The position numbers and the translations under genes were made by a program. A stretch of DNA of 64,000 bases from Firmicutes bacterium UBA5286. GTDB taxonomy: Bacteria > Bacillota > Proteinivoracia > UBA4975. Where the stretch lies: assembly GCA_002408465.1 (NCBI GenBank), contig DHSM01000004.1:20356-84355 (forward strand), given 5' to 3'. This document shows, piece by piece, positions 25,117 to 33,999 of the stretch (position 1 is the first letter of the stretch; every line of letters starts with the position of its first letter). The notes under the pieces are model-generated. The model ran no database searches. It was not told the origin of the DNA and saw only the letters and a list, made by a program, of their open reading frames with translations.

Positions 25117-25564
25117 AGACCTCTCCTCCTTTTGATTTGTTATTGGATTCAACATTATCACATTTGCCTGTCGAATCATGTCGCATTTGCTGGTTAAAGG
25201 AAAACATTTTCTTCCCTTTACCTACACAATATTAATGCGACGCTCAGAAGGATTTTGTGGCAATAGGATCTCGATTATTAGCAAATAATATATTTATAAG
25301 CTGCGAGGAGGCAGACAATGGACATAATATCCCATGGCATATGGGGAAGATTGCTCCTGGACAAAAAAAAATTCTGGCTGGCTATAGCTATTCTTTACCT
25401 GCTCATTGCCGCCTGACTGCATGTCCCCCAACAGGGATAAAAAAAACTGGCCATGCCAGCAGGGGGCTGTTTCGGCCCCCGATTTGCGCCGACTGACCCA
25501 AGTCAGGCGGCCGGGTTATTGCCCGTAAAGCAAGGGGCTGCCTCTATTGTGAGAACAGCTCCTT
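25117..25564. other. Gene-poor interval
   Basis: Apart from the small ORF at 25318-25416, only a GC-rich hairpin (GGGGGC...GCCCCC, 25462-25480) without a T-tract is visible. Nothing else supports a gene here. Confidence 0.4.
25318..25416 (+). pseudogene. Stub of a DUF457/YdjM-type membrane hydrolase, or a 32-residue membrane peptide
   Basis: An ATG with GAGGAGG 6 bases upstream opens 32 codons reading MDIISHGIWGRLLLDKKK, a hydrophobic helix and a stop. The first residues (DIxSHGxWG) match the N-terminus of membrane-bound metal-dependent hydrolases of the YdjM/DUF457 family, which continue for about 150-250 more residues. The most likely reading is a truncated gene that kept its ribosome site. 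A true small membrane peptide cannot be excluded. Confidence 0.4.
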
Positions 25565-26092
25565 TTAGCGCCATAATTTTTCTAGCCCCTGATAAATCCA
25601 ACGGGGAAATAAAGCAAGCCAGCTTAATAAATCCATTTGACAAATACGGGTTATGCCAAAGGCCCCAGCAGCCATCAGGCCAGCTTCGGCACATATCACC
25701 CCGAACCTGCCGCCGATGACAATAATGAAAAAACAAACTGTAAACAAAAATGCCAGGTTTATGCCAATGCCCTGCCAGGACCAATTGTCGCCAATCAATG
25801 AACCGACGAGGGCAGTCATCACTGCCAGCAGCGCTGTCCCCAGCAGCAAGGGCAAAAAAATTGCATGGCGCACAGCCACAAAAACGTAGCACATCAGGGG
25901 GATGCCTATGGTAAGCAGTACCAGCAGGCCGCCATGGTGCCACTTGTTCAGCAGGTGGTAGATAAGCAGACAAAGGACTATGGCTGCAAGTCCACCGAAA
26001 AAGTAAACAGATGTATACTGATCAATTGCTCCCAGCTGCCATAACAAGAAGGCTGGGACCAAACCCATTATGGCTGCACTTAAGTCTTTCAA
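25565..26092 (-). CDS. Multi-pass membrane protein, unknown
   Basis: The start is probably TTG 26092, which follows AAGGGGTGATG; a longer frame to 26176 lacks a ribosome site and is Lys/Phe-rich. The roughly 175-residue product has about five hydrophobic segments with short loops and no recognisable motif. It lies between the DUF457 stub and the CBS-ACT gene, on the same strand as the latter. Function cannot be assigned. Confidence 0.55.
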   Translation of the reverse strand: MKDLSAAIMGLVPAFLLWQLGAIDQYTSVYFFGGLAAIVLCLLIYHLLNKWHHGGLLVLLTIGIPLMCYVFVAVRHAIFLPLLLGTALLAVMTALVGSLIGDNWSWQGIGINLAFLFTVCFFIIVIGGRFGVICAEAGLMAAGAFGITRICQMDLLSWLALFPRWIYQGLEKLWR

Positions 26093-26211
26093 GCAAACAT
26101 CACCCCTTAGAAATTGTTTCGACACTGAAAATGAATTTTCCTGCCCCTTTTTGATTTTTTTTAAAAAAAATAGCAACCTGCAGAAAAAAGTTGCTAAAAT
26201 CTATTATTGGC

Positions 26212-26919
26212 TTAAAGAATTTTAAACCCGTTTCTTTCAAGAATCTGTTCGGCTTCAGGTCCCTTGCCCTTTTCCACCTTCAAGATAAGCAGATTCGTAG
26301 AGGCAAAACGGCTTTGGGAAAAGACGACAGTCTCTATTTTGATGCCGTTTTTCTGCATCAGATTAGTGACGTCTGCCAGGCGCCCTAAGACATCGGGAAC
26401 TGCAAACATCACCCGATCCCCGCCTTTGGGTCCGTAACCCAGGATTTCGTCAAAGACCCGCAGAACATCACCTTTGGTCAGGATGCCCACCAGTTGGTTA
26501 TCATCATCGACAACGGGAAGCAAATCCACTTCGTGGCGGAACATCGTGTATGAAGCCTGTTCAATTGGCTCATCGGCATTAATTACCACCACTTCCTGAT
26601 TCGGGTGGAGAAGCTCGCTGACGGTCCTGCGGTGAAGGAAATGAGCGATGCGGCGCTTGTCCGGTTCAATAGTAACTTTAGTAGAGGCAAAAGGAATGGG
26701 CATGTCAATGTCTATTCCTGCCTCCTGATTTTGCTGGGCGCAGCAGGCGCAAAACTCACGCATGATTGTCTTTTCATCGACAACGCCTACGACCTTGCCC
26801 CCGTCTACAACAGGAATGCCATCAAAATTATGGTCCTCTAAAATCTTTAGAACCTCGTACAGGCTGACTTCGGGACTAACTGTAATTATCTTTCGGGTCA
26901 TTCTATTTTTCACAAACAT
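26212..26919 (-). CDS. CBS-pair and ACT domain protein (AcuB-like)
   Basis: A 235-residue protein. Two CBS motifs form a Bateman module: residues 1-60 with VSLYEVLKILEDHNFDGIPVVD, and about 95-150 with LLPVVDDDNQLVGILTKGDVLRV. An ACT-like segment fills about 160-235 (VMFAVPDVLGRLADVTNLMQ). Such proteins sense adenosine nucleotides or amino acids. AcuB-type proteins are linked to acetoin use in Bacillus, but no acetoin genes are nearby. The ribosome site GGAGGGACC precedes its ATG, and it appears monocistronic. Confidence 0.85.
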   Translation of the reverse strand: MFVKNRMTRKIITVSPEVSLYEVLKILEDHNFDGIPVVDGGKVVGVVDEKTIMREFCACCAQQNQEAGIDIDMPIPFASTKVTIEPDKRRIAHFLHRRTVSELLHPNQEVVVINADEPIEQASYTMFRHEVDLLPVVDDDNQLVGILTKGDVLRVFDEILGYGPKGGDRVMFAVPDVLGRLADVTNLMQKNGIKIETVVFSQSRFASTNLLILKVEKGKGPEAEQILERNGFKIL

Positions 26920-27011
26920 TTCTTGGTCCCTCCCAGATTCAATGGTAATAATATTGTCCTATTTGCGGAGTATTTTGTCAACCCCGGGTTACGCCCCTGT
27001 GCCCTCTGCTG

Positions 27012-27020
27012 TGTTATAAT
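27012..27020 (+). promoter_or_regulatory. Extended -10 promoter element
   Basis: TGTTATAAT, a TGn-extended -10 with a perfect TATAAT at 27015-27020, lies about 38 bases before the TTG start of the small membrane gene. No good -35 was seen, which extended -10 promoters can lack. Confidence 0.6.
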
Positions 27021-27058
27021 GCTGGAAAGATCAGTCGGTTTTAAGAGGAGGGTGCTAA

Positions 27059-27244
27059 TTGGGAGCTGTTGTACTGCTGCCGATCTTGCTGCAATCAGCC
27101 TCCGGGATGCTTATTAGCGCTGGCGTCGCCGCCAGGAATGTCCGGGAATACTACCCGCTGTTTGCAGTGCTGATGATCGCTGTAGCAATAAACATCATAA
27201 TGATTGTCTGGCACCGTAAAAAGGATAGCTTTCCCAAGAAATAA
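27059..27244 (+). CDS. Small membrane protein (61 residues)
   Basis: It starts with TTG at 27059, eight bases after AGAGGAGGG, and is preceded by an extended -10 promoter. Two hydrophobic segments (about 3-23 and 32-50) and a basic C-terminal tail (WHRKKDSFPKK) suggest a hairpin membrane protein with both ends inside. It ends right at a bidirectional terminator shared with the DHH gene. Family not recognised. Confidence 0.6.
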   Translation: MGAVVLLPILLQSASGMLISAGVAARNVREYYPLFAVLMIAVAINIIMIVWHRKKDSFPKK

Positions 27245-27268
27245 CAGGCTGCTCTTGCCTGTTATTTT
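27243..27268 (+). terminator. Bidirectional terminator between convergent genes
   Basis: AACAGG, a 9-base loop and CCTGTT are followed by ATTTTAG. It separates the small membrane gene from the DHH phosphoesterase gene. Confidence 0.65.
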
Positions 27269-28244
27269 AGTTTTCCAGCATTCGGCTGCACTGGCAATCC
27301 CCCTTCTGCGCCTGCGCAGATTGCAGCCCGGCGATTATTGCCTCAATTATTTCCTCTATTGGGCCTTTGCCGTTAAATCCAGCATAATCGGAGTCCCCCC
27401 AAAGGTTTGTCTTGGAATAACCTGCCACCGCCCCTTCCATGATGGCAAAGCTGTCCAGGCAGTGGACGGTGCCGGGATTTTTGGCTAAGCGGATAAAGCA
27501 ATCATCCCCTTGCTGATAGCCGACCACGGCAATATCCGCCCCCAGCTCCAGCAGCATCATGGCGATGTAATACACATAGTTCTTGCGGACACCGGCGCTG
27601 ACTACCAAACAATTGCCCAACTTGTGCAACTGGGCGGAAAGGGCGGCCTCAAGCCTGACTTCTCTGTCAATTCTGCCAGTGATGCGAAAGATCTCAAGGA
27701 GCTGCCGGTAGCTGACCCCGCCCTCGTCAAGGATGGCGGCCAGGTCGGCAATGGTGCCATTGGCGGCGGCGGCCAGGTTCCTTGTATCGCCCATAATCCC
27801 TGCCCCCAGGGCAAGGGCATGGCTGCCCTGCAATTGTTTACCTAGAGCCCGGCAGATTCTCCAAACCAGCTGACAGGTTGAATCTGTCTGCTCATAGACT
27901 GCTGCCAAGGCGCCTTTGACCAGAGAATTGTTTGCATGGTGATCTACCAACAAGTAAGTGGCGGGCATGCAACCCGGCAGCTGTTGAGCATCGGCAGTAT
28001 CTACCACAATGGTCAAGTCATAATCTCCAGGGTCGGGGGAGTATATAACCTGCATCTTTAATTTGAGTTGCAGCTCCCGGGCATGTTCGCTGACTTTTCT
28101 GGGCACCGCCATCTCCCCGCCCAGCATGTCTGCCAAAACCCAGGCCGCTCCCAGGGCATCGCTGTCAGCATCATCGTGGCAAAGGACAAGCAGAGCCTTG
28201 CCCTGGTTAGCTGCAAGCGCTTCCAGGAATCTATCCGGGATCAC
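27267..28244 (-). CDS. DHH-family phosphoesterase (NrnA-like)
   Basis: The start is taken as GTG 28244, which overlaps the murB stop as GTGA and follows a run of Gs; TTG 28259 is an alternative. About 325 residues: DHH motifs CHDDADSDALG (near 22), VDTAD (near 84) and DHH (near 101), then a C-terminal DHHA1 region with GYQQGDD and GFNGKGPIEE. Members hydrolyse short oligoribonucleotides, pAp or cyclic dinucleotides with Mn2+. The gene is translationally coupled to murB. Confidence 0.83.
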   Translation of the reverse strand: MIPDRFLEALAANQGKALLVLCHDDADSDALGAAWVLADMLGGEMAVPRKVSEHARELQLKLKMQVIYSPDPGDYDLTIVVDTADAQQLPGCMPATYLLVDHHANNSLVKGALAAVYEQTDSTCQLVWRICRALGKQLQGSHALALGAGIMGDTRNLAAAANGTIADLAAILDEGGVSYRQLLEIFRITGRIDREVRLEAALSAQLHKLGNCLVVSAGVRKNYVYYIAMMLLELGADIAVVGYQQGDDCFIRLAKNPGTVHCLDSFAIMEGAVAGYSKTNLWGDSDYAGFNGKGPIEEIIEAIIAGLQSAQAQKGDCQCSRMLEN

Positions 28245-29146
28245 TGGAATTCCCCCCAAATTTTGACTTCGGGAACAAGGAGGACATTGTGTTTTTTCCG
28301 GACCTCCTCTTGAACCTTGCGAATTAAGTCGTATATATCCTGGGCGGTAGCTTGATTGGCATTGATAATAAAGCCGCAGTGTTTTTCGGAAACCGCTGCC
28401 CCCCCCAGAACCATTCCCCTTAGGTTGCAGGATTCAATGAGCTGGCCGGCAAAATGCCCGGTTGGCCGCTTAAAGGTGCTGCCGGCGCTGGCCTTGTCCA
28501 GGGGCTGTTTTTCCCGGCGGCGGCGGTTGAACTCATTCATCTTCTCCTGAATTGTCCCGGCGTCGCCTGGGACCAGTTCCAGCTCGGCCTCCAGGACAAC
28601 ATGGCCATTGCTCTGAAAAACACTGGACCGGTAGCCCAATTCCATCTCCTTGGGGCCAAAGGTGGATAATTCCCCGCGGCTATTCACCGCCAGCACCCGC
28701 AGCAGCACATCCTTCATCTCGCCGCCATAGGCGCCGGCGTTCATGACCACCGCGCCCCCTACAGAGCCAGGGATGCCATTGGCAAATTCCAGGCCGGCAA
28801 GGCTGTTCACCAAAGCAATTGCACTGACACGGGGCAGGGATGCCCCCGCCTGAGCAACGATTCTGCCGCCGGCAACTCGGACTGCAGCCAAGTTGTCCCC
28901 CAGGACAATGACCACACCAGGGAAGCCATTGTCGCTGACCAGCAGATTAGTGCCCCGGCCCAGCACATGCCACTGAATGCTGTTTTCAGCACAAAAAGCT
29001 ATTATCTGGGTCACCTGGCTGTAATCCCCGGGCAGCACCAAGTACTCCGCAGGGCCGCCCACTTTAAAGGAAGTATATTGAGACAAGGGCCTCCGGCAGA
29101 GAACTGAATCTGTCCCCAGGATAGATTCTAGCTCAGCCTTGATCAT
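28241..29146 (-). CDS. murB: UDP-N-acetylenolpyruvoylglucosamine reductase MurB
   Basis: The start is ATG 29146 with GGGGGGAAG upstream; a frame from 29170 adds eight residues. About 301 residues: FAD-binding YTSFKVGGPAEYLV and GRGTNLLVSDNGFPGVV, then GIPGSVGGAVVMNAGAYGGE. The catalytic Ser is in KASAGSTFKRP, and the final Glu is in PEVKIWG. MurB makes UDP-N-acetylmuramate for peptidoglycan in the cytoplasm. It is coupled to the downstream DHH phosphoesterase and is not in a mur cluster here. Confidence 0.95.
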   Translation of the reverse strand: MIKAELESILGTDSVLCRRPLSQYTSFKVGGPAEYLVLPGDYSQVTQIIAFCAENSIQWHVLGRGTNLLVSDNGFPGVVIVLGDNLAAVRVAGGRIVAQAGASLPRVSAIALVNSLAGLEFANGIPGSVGGAVVMNAGAYGGEMKDVLLRVLAVNSRGELSTFGPKEMELGYRSSVFQSNGHVVLEAELELVPGDAGTIQEKMNEFNRRRREKQPLDKASAGSTFKRPTGHFAGQLIESCNLRGMVLGGAAVSEKHCGFIINANQATAQDIYDLIRKVQEEVRKKHNVLLVPEVKIWGEFQ

Positions 29147-29277
29147 GGTCTTCCCCCCAAACATTCTCACTCAAATTATAGGATAGCCCCCTGACCCTGT
29201 CAAAATTCAGCTTGAGACAGGGAAAAGGCCGATCTATGCCGAAATAAGCTATCAAGATTAAACCAGGAGGGATCTGG

Positions 29278-29619
29278 ATGAAACCAATACCTAACAGCAA
29301 GATATGGGCCGCAGTCAGCTATCTCCCCCCATTTTTCGCCCTGCTCCTCTTCTTTAAGGGCAAGGATTCCCTGGTCTTCTTTCACGCCAGACAGGCAATC
29401 TGGATCTGGCTGCTCTTTGTCCTCGCCCTGATAATAATTCTCCTGCCTGGCCAATTCTTTGCCCTGGTCAAATGGCCCATTTCCATTACCGCCGCTATGC
29501 TCTTTATTTATCTTTTCATTAACGGCATTGTTGATGCCCTTCAAGGCAAGGCCAATCCTTTGCCTCCTTTTGGCGAAAACATTCAAAGAAAGGGATTTTT
29601 CCAGAGCTTGCACAAATAA
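29278..29619 (+). CDS. DUF4870-like membrane protein
   Basis: A 113-residue protein with three hydrophobic segments (about 10-25, 40-60 and 65-88). It contains the FFHARQAIWIW pattern after the first segment that is typical of DUF4870-type (Tic20-like) small membrane proteins. AGGAGGGATCTGG precedes the ATG. It stands alone, with a strong terminator after it. Function unknown. Confidence 0.7.
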   Translation: MKPIPNSKIWAAVSYLPPFFALLLFFKGKDSLVFFHARQAIWIWLLFVLALIIILLPGQFFALVKWPISITAAMLFIYLFINGIVDALQGKANPLPPFGENIQRKGFFQSLHK

Positions 29620-29630
29620 CCCCAGGTGAA

Positions 29631-29653
29631 AAGAACCCAGCCGGGTTCTTTTT
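29631..29653 (+). terminator. Terminator
   Basis: AAGAACCC, a 4-base loop and GGGTTCTT are followed by more Ts. It lies between convergent genes (29278-29619 and the UPF0173 gene). Confidence 0.75.
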
Positions 29654-30329
29654 ATGTCAACTCCAATTCTTGCCCCGGCTCCATTACTTCCACCTGTGAC
29701 AAGCTGCTGGCTTCCACATTGGCCTTAAAGAGATGAGGGTCTTGGACAATGAGTTCATTAGTATTGTAGTGCATAGGGATAATTACCCTTGGCTTCAACA
29801 TTTCCGCCGCCAGCAAAGCATCTGAGGGCCCCATGGTATAGTTGTCCCCTATGGGCAGCAAGGCATAATCAATTTGCTCTAATTTTGCCAGCAGCCCCAT
29901 ATCCGAGAACAGCCCCGTATCCCCGGCGAAATACACCCCCACTTGATGAAAGTTAAGGTAGAACCCGCAGGCCAGGCCGCCGGCCACCCCAGCCCCGTGG
30001 AGCGCTGGGGTGAAGCGCAGGTAGCCAAAGGGGAAGTTGGCCCTGCCGCCGATATGGCCGGTATGGATGCGGCTGACACCTTGGCTGCGGCAGAGATTGC
30101 CCACTTCAAAGGTAGATATTAAGACGGCGTTATTATGCTGACAGATTTCTACGGCATCTCCCAGGTGATCCCCATGGGCATGGCTGACCAGCACATAATC
30201 GACAGATATGGACGACGGGTCTCGATCCCCTGCTCCGGGATTGCCATTGATATACGGATCAAAAATCAGGCTGTCCTCCCCGTTGCTCAGCACAAAACAG
30301 GAATGTCCCAAGTAAAGAAGCTTGGTCAT
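29652..30329 (-). CDS. UPF0173-type metal-dependent hydrolase
   Basis: A 225-residue metallo-beta-lactamase-fold protein. The metal-binding signature SHAHGDHLGD is at 49-58, with further ligands in the HGAGVAGG, FAGDTG and PMHYNT segments. The length and order fit UPF0173, whose members are structural homologues of ribonuclease Z and lactonases but have no firm substrate. AAGGAGAG is placed 8 bases before the ATG. It appears monocistronic. Confidence 0.88.
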   Translation of the reverse strand: MTKLLYLGHSCFVLSNGEDSLIFDPYINGNPGAGDRDPSSISVDYVLVSHAHGDHLGDAVEICQHNNAVLISTFEVGNLCRSQGVSRIHTGHIGGRANFPFGYLRFTPALHGAGVAGGLACGFYLNFHQVGVYFAGDTGLFSDMGLLAKLEQIDYALLPIGDNYTMGPSDALLAAEMLKPRVIIPMHYNTNELIVQDPHLFKANVEASSLSQVEVMEPGQELELT

Positions 30330-30561
30330 GGATAAACTCTCCTTGCTCTAAGAATTATCTGGTTCATTCTGCAGCAGTGAACTGCTGGGGGGAATCCCCT
30401 TAATACCAAGCGCATTTATACCTAAAGGCGATAAAAGCTGTGACCGCCAGAGCAGCAACAGCATCTGCCCTCAGTATTCCCCAAAACCGGGCAATAAACA
30501 GTCTGGCAATCAGCCTCCCCGCCGGATGTTTCAGTATACGGCAGAGGCAAATGTTTAGGGG

Positions 30562-31548
30562 CTAAATCAAGCCGAGTTTTTCAGCCTGCTCTCGAATTGT
30601 CTCCGCCACCATATCTTTTAGTTCCCGGGGCGCAACCACTTCCACTTCCGCCCCCATGCTCAGGACCCAGGCGAAGATTTCATCCAGCATGCTGACGGAC
30701 TTGTGAAATTCCAGGCTGCCATCAGGCAAATCCTTTAAGCGGTCAGCTTTGTTCCCCATGTACTCCTTGACAAAGCGGCTGGCCTCCGGGGAAAAGCGCA
30801 GCGCCACCTGGTAATCCTCTTCCCCCTTCAAGGCGTTCCAGCATCTCTTGCTGTAATCCTCATAATTAAAGGAGGGGGCGGGTTCAAACAGGATTTCCAG
30901 CATCTCGGCTTCTTCAATTCTGTCCAGGCGAAACTCCCGAATGGAATTGCGGGAGGTGCACCAGGCCACTATATAGTATTGCTGGCGAAAATAAATGGTA
31001 TAGGGGTGAATGATGCGCTCACTGTTCTCGTTGGCGCCAAAGGCACGGTAATGAATTCTCACTGCCTGCTGCAGGCGAATGGCATCGGCAAACAACTGAA
31101 TGATCTGAGCACCCCGGCCATCGCTGCCAGGAAACTCCACCCGAAAGTTTTGGTATATATCCTGCAGGTAAAGGCGCTGGGGTTCTGGCAGTGCGGAAAT
31201 TAAGCGGTCTGTCAGCTTGATGCCGGCCTCAGTCACCGGATCGCGGCCCAAACTCTCCAGCAGCCTGTTGATGAAAACTACTGCCATCAATTCGTCAAAG
31301 GAACACTGGATCTCCTCCAGCTTAAAGTGGTCCAGCATCATGTAGTATGTCTTCTGGCCCCGCTCCTCTTCTGTAATGGGAAAGATTTCGCTAAGGACAT
31401 CAATATCCCGATAGATTGTCCTGAGGGAGACTTCTTCCGTCAGGCTCTGGAGCAGCTCACGATGCAAATCTTCAGCGCTGCGTCCATTTTTGCTGCTAGC
31501 CAGTGCCCGCAGCAGAAACTGCTGGCGCACCAAAGCGTTAATGCTCAT
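30562..31548 (-). CDS. WYL-domain transcriptional regulator (YafY-type)
   Basis: The start is ATG 31548 with AGGAGG 9 bases upstream; the longer frame to 31653 would cross the divergent promoter. About 328 residues: an N-terminal HTH of the DeoR-like type (RTIYRDIDVLS near 43), a central WYL domain with IHYRAFG, YYIVAWC and REFRLDRI, and a C-terminal helical extension. Such regulators bind nucleic-acid or nucleotide ligands and often repress neighbouring genes. It is divergent from the DUF4438 pair, with 141 bases between starts, so it is a candidate controller of that pair. Confidence 0.88.
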   Translation of the reverse strand: MSINALVRQQFLLRALASSKNGRSAEDLHRELLQSLTEEVSLRTIYRDIDVLSEIFPITEEERGQKTYYMMLDHFKLEEIQCSFDELMAVVFINRLLESLGRDPVTEAGIKLTDRLISALPEPQRLYLQDIYQNFRVEFPGSDGRGAQIIQLFADAIRLQQAVRIHYRAFGANENSERIIHPYTIYFRQQYYIVAWCTSRNSIREFRLDRIEEAEMLEILFEPAPSFNYEDYSKRCWNALKGEEDYQVALRFSPEASRFVKEYMGNKADRLKDLPDGSLEFHKSVSMLDEIFAWVLSMGAEVEVVAPRELKDMVAETIREQAEKLGLI

Positions 31549-31689
31549 TATCAGACCTCCTGCAAATAGCCTTGCACTTGTATATTCGCCCATAACCTGT
31601 CTGTTTCCTCCCTCTTCTTCAGGGAAGTAGTGCAGGAATGTCTGTTTTTGCACCGAATACTTATATATCCATCAGGAGGTGCAGACAAA

Positions 31690-32559
31690 ATGCAAACCAA
31701 TTCCGACAGGCTGGTCCAGATTGCCGTTGCCGGCCAAGTGGCCTTCGCCCGCTCCTACGGCCCCTGGGAGATATCCCAAGGGGGCAAGGCCTTTATGTAT
31801 CCTAGTGTAGGCGGCATCAGCTATAATGCAAAAATTGGCGACCTGGCCAGCGGTTTTCAGGCCGACCACGCAGAACCGGGGGTGACCATCCGCAGAAAGG
31901 ACAATTTAGAAAATGGCGGTCTCAACACTTTGGCCTGTGTAGGCAACACCGCCACAGTAAGCAGCGGCGATGCCAAGGGCGCCCGGGGCTATGTCACTGG
32001 CAAACACGGGGGAGTTGAACACGTCCTCATTTGGTTTGATCAGGATACTCTGGAAAAGCTCGGTCCCGATGATACTATCCAAATTAAAAGCTGGGGCACG
32101 GGCCTGGCTATAGATGAAATGCCTGATATCCAGTGCAAAAACCTGGACCCGGACTTGCTGGCAAAGATGAACCTGCATATCCGCTCGGGAGTTTTAGAAG
32201 TGCCGGTGGCTGCCACAGTCCCGGCCCAGCTCATGGGTTCGGGGATGGGCTCGGCAACTGCCCACCGGGGAGACTATGACATCATGACCGCTGACATCCA
32301 AGCCTATAGCAAGTATGGACTGGATAAACTCCGATTGGGCGATATCGTCCTCCTCCAAGACTGCGACACCACCTTTGGCCGTGGTTACCTGGAGGGAGCT
32401 GCAACCATCGGCGTCATCGTCCACAGCGACTGCCTCTTGGCCGGCCATGGTCCCGGAGTCACCACTCTCTTGACCTGCAAGACTCCAAAAATCCGGGGCA
32501 TTCAAGACTCTAAAGCCAACATCGGCAGCTATCTGGGTATTCTTAGGGAGGGAAATTAA
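31690..32559 (+). CDS. DUF4438 family protein, copy 1
   Basis: The start is ATG 31690 with AGGAGGTG 9 bases upstream. The 289-residue protein is a close paralogue of the next gene, with long shared blocks such as GLNTLACVGNTATV, GYVTGKHGG, GDYDIMTAD, YGLDKLRLGDIVLLQDCD and HGPGVTTL. These match DUF4438, a family of bacterial proteins known from Thermotoga structures but without an assigned reaction. The dense conservation of Asp/His/Gly around DYDIMTAD and HSDC suggests a metal-binding enzyme. It is paired with its copy and divergent from a WYL regulator. Confidence 0.8.
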   Translation: MQTNSDRLVQIAVAGQVAFARSYGPWEISQGGKAFMYPSVGGISYNAKIGDLASGFQADHAEPGVTIRRKDNLENGGLNTLACVGNTATVSSGDAKGARGYVTGKHGGVEHVLIWFDQDTLEKLGPDDTIQIKSWGTGLAIDEMPDIQCKNLDPDLLAKMNLHIRSGVLEVPVAATVPAQLMGSGMGSATAHRGDYDIMTADIQAYSKYGLDKLRLGDIVLLQDCDTTFGRGYLEGAATIGVIVHSDCLLAGHGPGVTTLLTCKTPKIRGIQDSKANIGSYLGILREGN

Positions 32560-33417
32560 ATGCTTACAACCAACAAAGAGCAACTGGTACAGCTGGCGGT
32601 ATCGGGCCCTGTAGCCCATTCAAAAGTCCGGTCTCCTTACCGGATCAAAACCAGCGGCATGCCCGTCACCCTGCCGGGAACCGGCGGCATTACCTATAAT
32701 GTCAGAATTGGCGACCTGGCCTGCGGCTGGGTGGCTGACCATGTGGAACCAGGGGTCAGCATCCGCAACAGCGACGACACTGAGAACGCCGGCCTCAACA
32801 CCTTGGCCTGTGTGGGCAACACCGCTACAGTAATCAACGGCGAAGCAAAAGGCGCTAAGGGCTATGTTACCGGCAAACACGGGGGCATTGAGCATGTCCT
32901 GGCCTGGTTTGACCAGAAAACCTTGGAATCCATGGCCATCGGGGACAAAATCCAGATTCGGGCTTGGGGAACAGGCCTCAAGATCCAGGAGGTCCCGGAG
33001 ATAACAGTGATGAACCTGGACCCGGAACTGCTGGAAAAGATGAACCTCAAGATTGTTGACGGCATCCTGGAAGTTCCGGTAACTGCTATCCTTCCCCCTT
33101 ACCTCATGGGTTCCGGCATCGGCGCTGCCACCTGCCACACCGGGGACTATGACATCATGACCGCTGATCCCGATGCCTTCAGGGAATATGGCCTGGACAA
33201 ACTGCGTCTGGGAGACATCGTCCTCCTTCAAGACTGCGATAACCAATATGGCAGAGGCTATCTCAAGGGCGCTGTTTCCGTGGGCGTCGTCGTCCACAGC
33301 GACTGTGTCATCACCGGCCATGGCCCCGGCGTCACTACCCTCTTTACATGCAAAAGACCCCTCATCCGGGGCATTAAGGATACCGAGGCCAATCTCATTG
33401 CCTGGCTTTCCCTTTAG
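32560..33417 (+). CDS. DUF4438 family protein, copy 2
   Basis: A 285-residue paralogue of the preceding gene, starting right after its stop with GGGAGGG upstream. By eye more than half of the residues are identical, with differences concentrated at the N-terminus and near residues 115-150. A tandem pair of such similar proteins could form a heteromer or reflect a recent duplication with divided roles. A perfect 14-bp stem follows its stop. No other enzyme gene accompanies the pair. Confidence 0.8.
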   Translation: MLTTNKEQLVQLAVSGPVAHSKVRSPYRIKTSGMPVTLPGTGGITYNVRIGDLACGWVADHVEPGVSIRNSDDTENAGLNTLACVGNTATVINGEAKGAKGYVTGKHGGIEHVLAWFDQKTLESMAIGDKIQIRAWGTGLKIQEVPEITVMNLDPELLEKMNLKIVDGILEVPVTAILPPYLMGSGIGAATCHTGDYDIMTADPDAFREYGLDKLRLGDIVLLQDCDNQYGRGYLKGAVSVGVVVHSDCVITGHGPGVTTLFTCKRPLIRGIKDTEANLIAWLSL

Positions 33418-33423
33418 GGGCAA

Positions 33424-33462
33424 GACCAGCCATCAAAAAGCTTTGATGGCTGGTCTTTATTC
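33424..33462 (+). terminator. Strong bidirectional terminator
   Basis: A perfect 14-bp stem (GACCAGCCATCAAA with its complement, 33424-33437 and 33442-33455) has a 4-base loop and a TTTATT tail. It separates the DUF4438 operon from the convergent lipoprotein gene. Confidence 0.85.
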
Positions 33463-33939
33463 CCAGACAAATTCTTCTATATACAGCGTCCATTCTGACA
33501 GGTAGGCTGCTTCCACAGGCGCTCCCCCTTTAACCTTGATGCGGTATCCCATGAGTTCCGCCCATTCTCCCTGAGTGTCCAGCTCCTGGGCAGCTGTGAT
33601 CTGCCTGGCCAATGCTGTCAGGGTATAGTAGGGGATCTGACAGGGGAGGTCCTGCCATTCCAAACTGCCTTCATCAAAATTAATCAGGAGATTGTCGCTG
33701 CCATATTCCAGCCCCAGTGAACCCTGGGGCATTTGTATTTCCAGAACCAAGGTTTCCCCCCGAGATTCCAGCACCGTCATCTCCAGGTCCCCATCCTGCT
33801 GGTGGAAAAAAATACGATACCTGGCCTGCCAGGATTCAGTTTCAGCTGAGTTTGCCCAGTCAAGGGCCCGGGAGACCGGATTGCAGCCCCCCAGCAACAA
33901 TGCCGCCGCCAGCACCAAAGCGCCCAGTCTGAATTTCAT
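33457..33939 (-). CDS. Lipoprotein, unknown
   Basis: A 160-residue lipoprotein precursor with a basic N-terminus, a hydrophobic core and the lipobox LLLGGC with Cys at 19. The mature part is about 140 residues with beta-rich character and Trp/Glu-rich ends. It may share the LolA-like shape of outer-leaflet lipoproteins, but I cannot assign it. It follows nnr on the same strand by about 60 bases. Confidence 0.72.
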   Translation of the reverse strand: MKFRLGALVLAAALLLGGCNPVSRALDWANSAETESWQARYRIFFHQQDGDLEMTVLESRGETLVLEIQMPQGSLGLEYGSDNLLINFDEGSLEWQDLPCQIPYYTLTALARQITAAQELDTQGEWAELMGYRIKVKGGAPVEAAYLSEWTLYIEEFVWE

Positions 33940-33999
33940 TCAGATCCGCTCCAAGCCGTCTCGGTCCAAGACATTTTCACTGGAATCCCCTCCAGTTAA

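Noticed and set aside
30340..30560. A frame of about 50 codons without a start between the UPF0173 and WYL genes
   Set aside because: It has hydrophobic and basic residues like a membrane-protein tail, but no start codon, no ribosome site and no family match. It could be a faint relic, not enough to annotate.
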